Part shown: one piece after another, positions 5,297 to 5,606 of the stretch | Layout: every line of letters starts with the position of its first letter | Position numbering within the stretch: position 1 is the first letter of the stretch | Source: an uncultured Gammaproteobacteria bacterium | Lineage (GTDB): Bacteria > Pseudomonadota > Gammaproteobacteria > Pseudomonadales > DT-91 | Length of the DNA stretch: 5,606 nucleotides | Assembly (NCBI GenBank): GCA_929200485.1 | Contig: CAKMZU010000219.1 | Coordinates: 598 to 6,203 of the forward strand | Direction: 5' to 3' | Made by a program: the position numbers and the translations under genes | Notes under the pieces: model-generated | Seen by the model: the letters and a program-made list of their open reading frames with translations, nothing else | Told to the model about the DNA's origin: nothing | Database searches by the model: none

Positions 5297-5606
5297 ATGC
5301 TGCTCGATGTCGGGTTTTTGGTTAAAAATACTTGCCGATTTAAAGCAAAGATATGGGTTATGATAATATTCATGCTCTTTGTTACGCGCGTCTTCGCTGA
5401 ACCCGATACGGCAAAAATAACGGTTAAATTAACCCTTCCTCCAACTATAAAGGCTTTTATAAAAAAACCTTCGGATACTCTTAGGGGAGCAGAAGATAAA
5501 AAGTTCCCGTTTTTAGCAGGCGGCGCCTTATCAAATGGAGACTTTTCATCGGGTAATGGTATATTTTTAAATTCGGCTTCCCTTACGACAGCAGTTGTAA
5601 CTAAAG
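5297..5606 (+). CDS. Exported protein of unknown function, 3'-truncated
   Basis: A frame of 103 codons runs uninterrupted from an ATG to the right edge. The N-terminus has basic residues (K10, R14, K16, K18), then a hydrophobic stretch (19-29) and a likely signal peptidase site after VFA (34), leaving a mature protein that begins EPDTAKITVKLTLPP. I prefer the ATG at 5297 because the next one (5360, residue 22) would remove the basic part of the signal peptide; neither has a strong ribosome site. The rest is rich in Gly, Ser, Thr and Lys, with no Cys in the 69 mature residues seen. I do not recognise the family. The early strand VKLTLPPTI loosely resembles FQVTLPELVQI in the adhesin, so a further fimbrial subunit is possible but unproven. 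It does not resemble a periplasmic chaperone. It is divergent from the pilin operon and shares its control region. Confidence 0.6.
   Translation, partial: MLLDVGFLVKNTCRFKAKIWVMIIFMLFVTRVFAEPDTAKITVKLTLPPTIKAFIKKPSDTLRGAEDKKFPFLAGGALSNGDFSSGNGIFLNSASLTTAVVTK

Noticed and set aside
1..5606. CRISPR array, tRNA, rRNA, insertion sequence or attachment site
   Set aside because: No regularly spaced repeats, cloverleaf, rRNA-like stretches, transposase fragments or terminal repeats with target duplications were seen.

Overview
The window carries most of a chaperone-usher fimbrial locus of the alternate (CS1/CFA-I, alpha) type on the minus strand. It is flanked by a 5'-truncated gene for a SET-domain-like protein and by the start of a divergent gene for an exported protein. 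The composition is moderately AT-rich, and the outer-membrane usher and Sec-type signal peptides indicate a Gram-negative bacterium, most likely a gammaproteobacterium. I cannot place it more precisely from sequence alone.

Layout. (1) Positions 3-638, plus strand: the C-terminal part of a SET-like (lysine methyltransferase-type) protein with a lysine-rich tail, cut by the left edge. (2) Positions 639-766: a short convergent gap with no convincing terminator. (3) Positions 767-4878, minus strand, read right to left: major pilin (179 aa), a 94-bp gap with a rho-independent terminator, a TcfC/CfaC-like usher (839 aa), then a two-domain putative tip adhesin (321 aa) whose GTG start overlaps the usher stop by 8 bp. 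(4) Positions 4879-5296: a 418-bp AT-rich divergent control region with several perfect inverted repeats, a TTGACA promoter candidate and a GTGA-N6-TCAC site like that of CRP. (5) Positions 5297-5606, plus strand: the first 103 codons of an exported protein of unknown function, open at the right edge.

How the parts work together. The pilin and both halves of the adhesin share one domain pattern: an I-x-I-x-x-L-x-D-I strand, a Cys in an SFC/DYC motif, a second Cys 66-80 residues later, and a GxYxxT C-terminal strand. The usher would export and assemble the subunits, with the adhesin at the tip and pilin copies forming the shaft. The terminator after the pilin gene, followed by a weak ribosome site and a GTG start for the usher, would make pilin much more abundant than usher and adhesin.

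The main gap is the periplasmic chaperone. No chaperone gene is seen in the window, although CS1-type systems normally encode one beside the pilin gene. The points most worth following are the missing chaperone, the attenuator-like hairpin, the layered inverted repeats in the control region, the divergent exported protein, and the SET-like neighbour.
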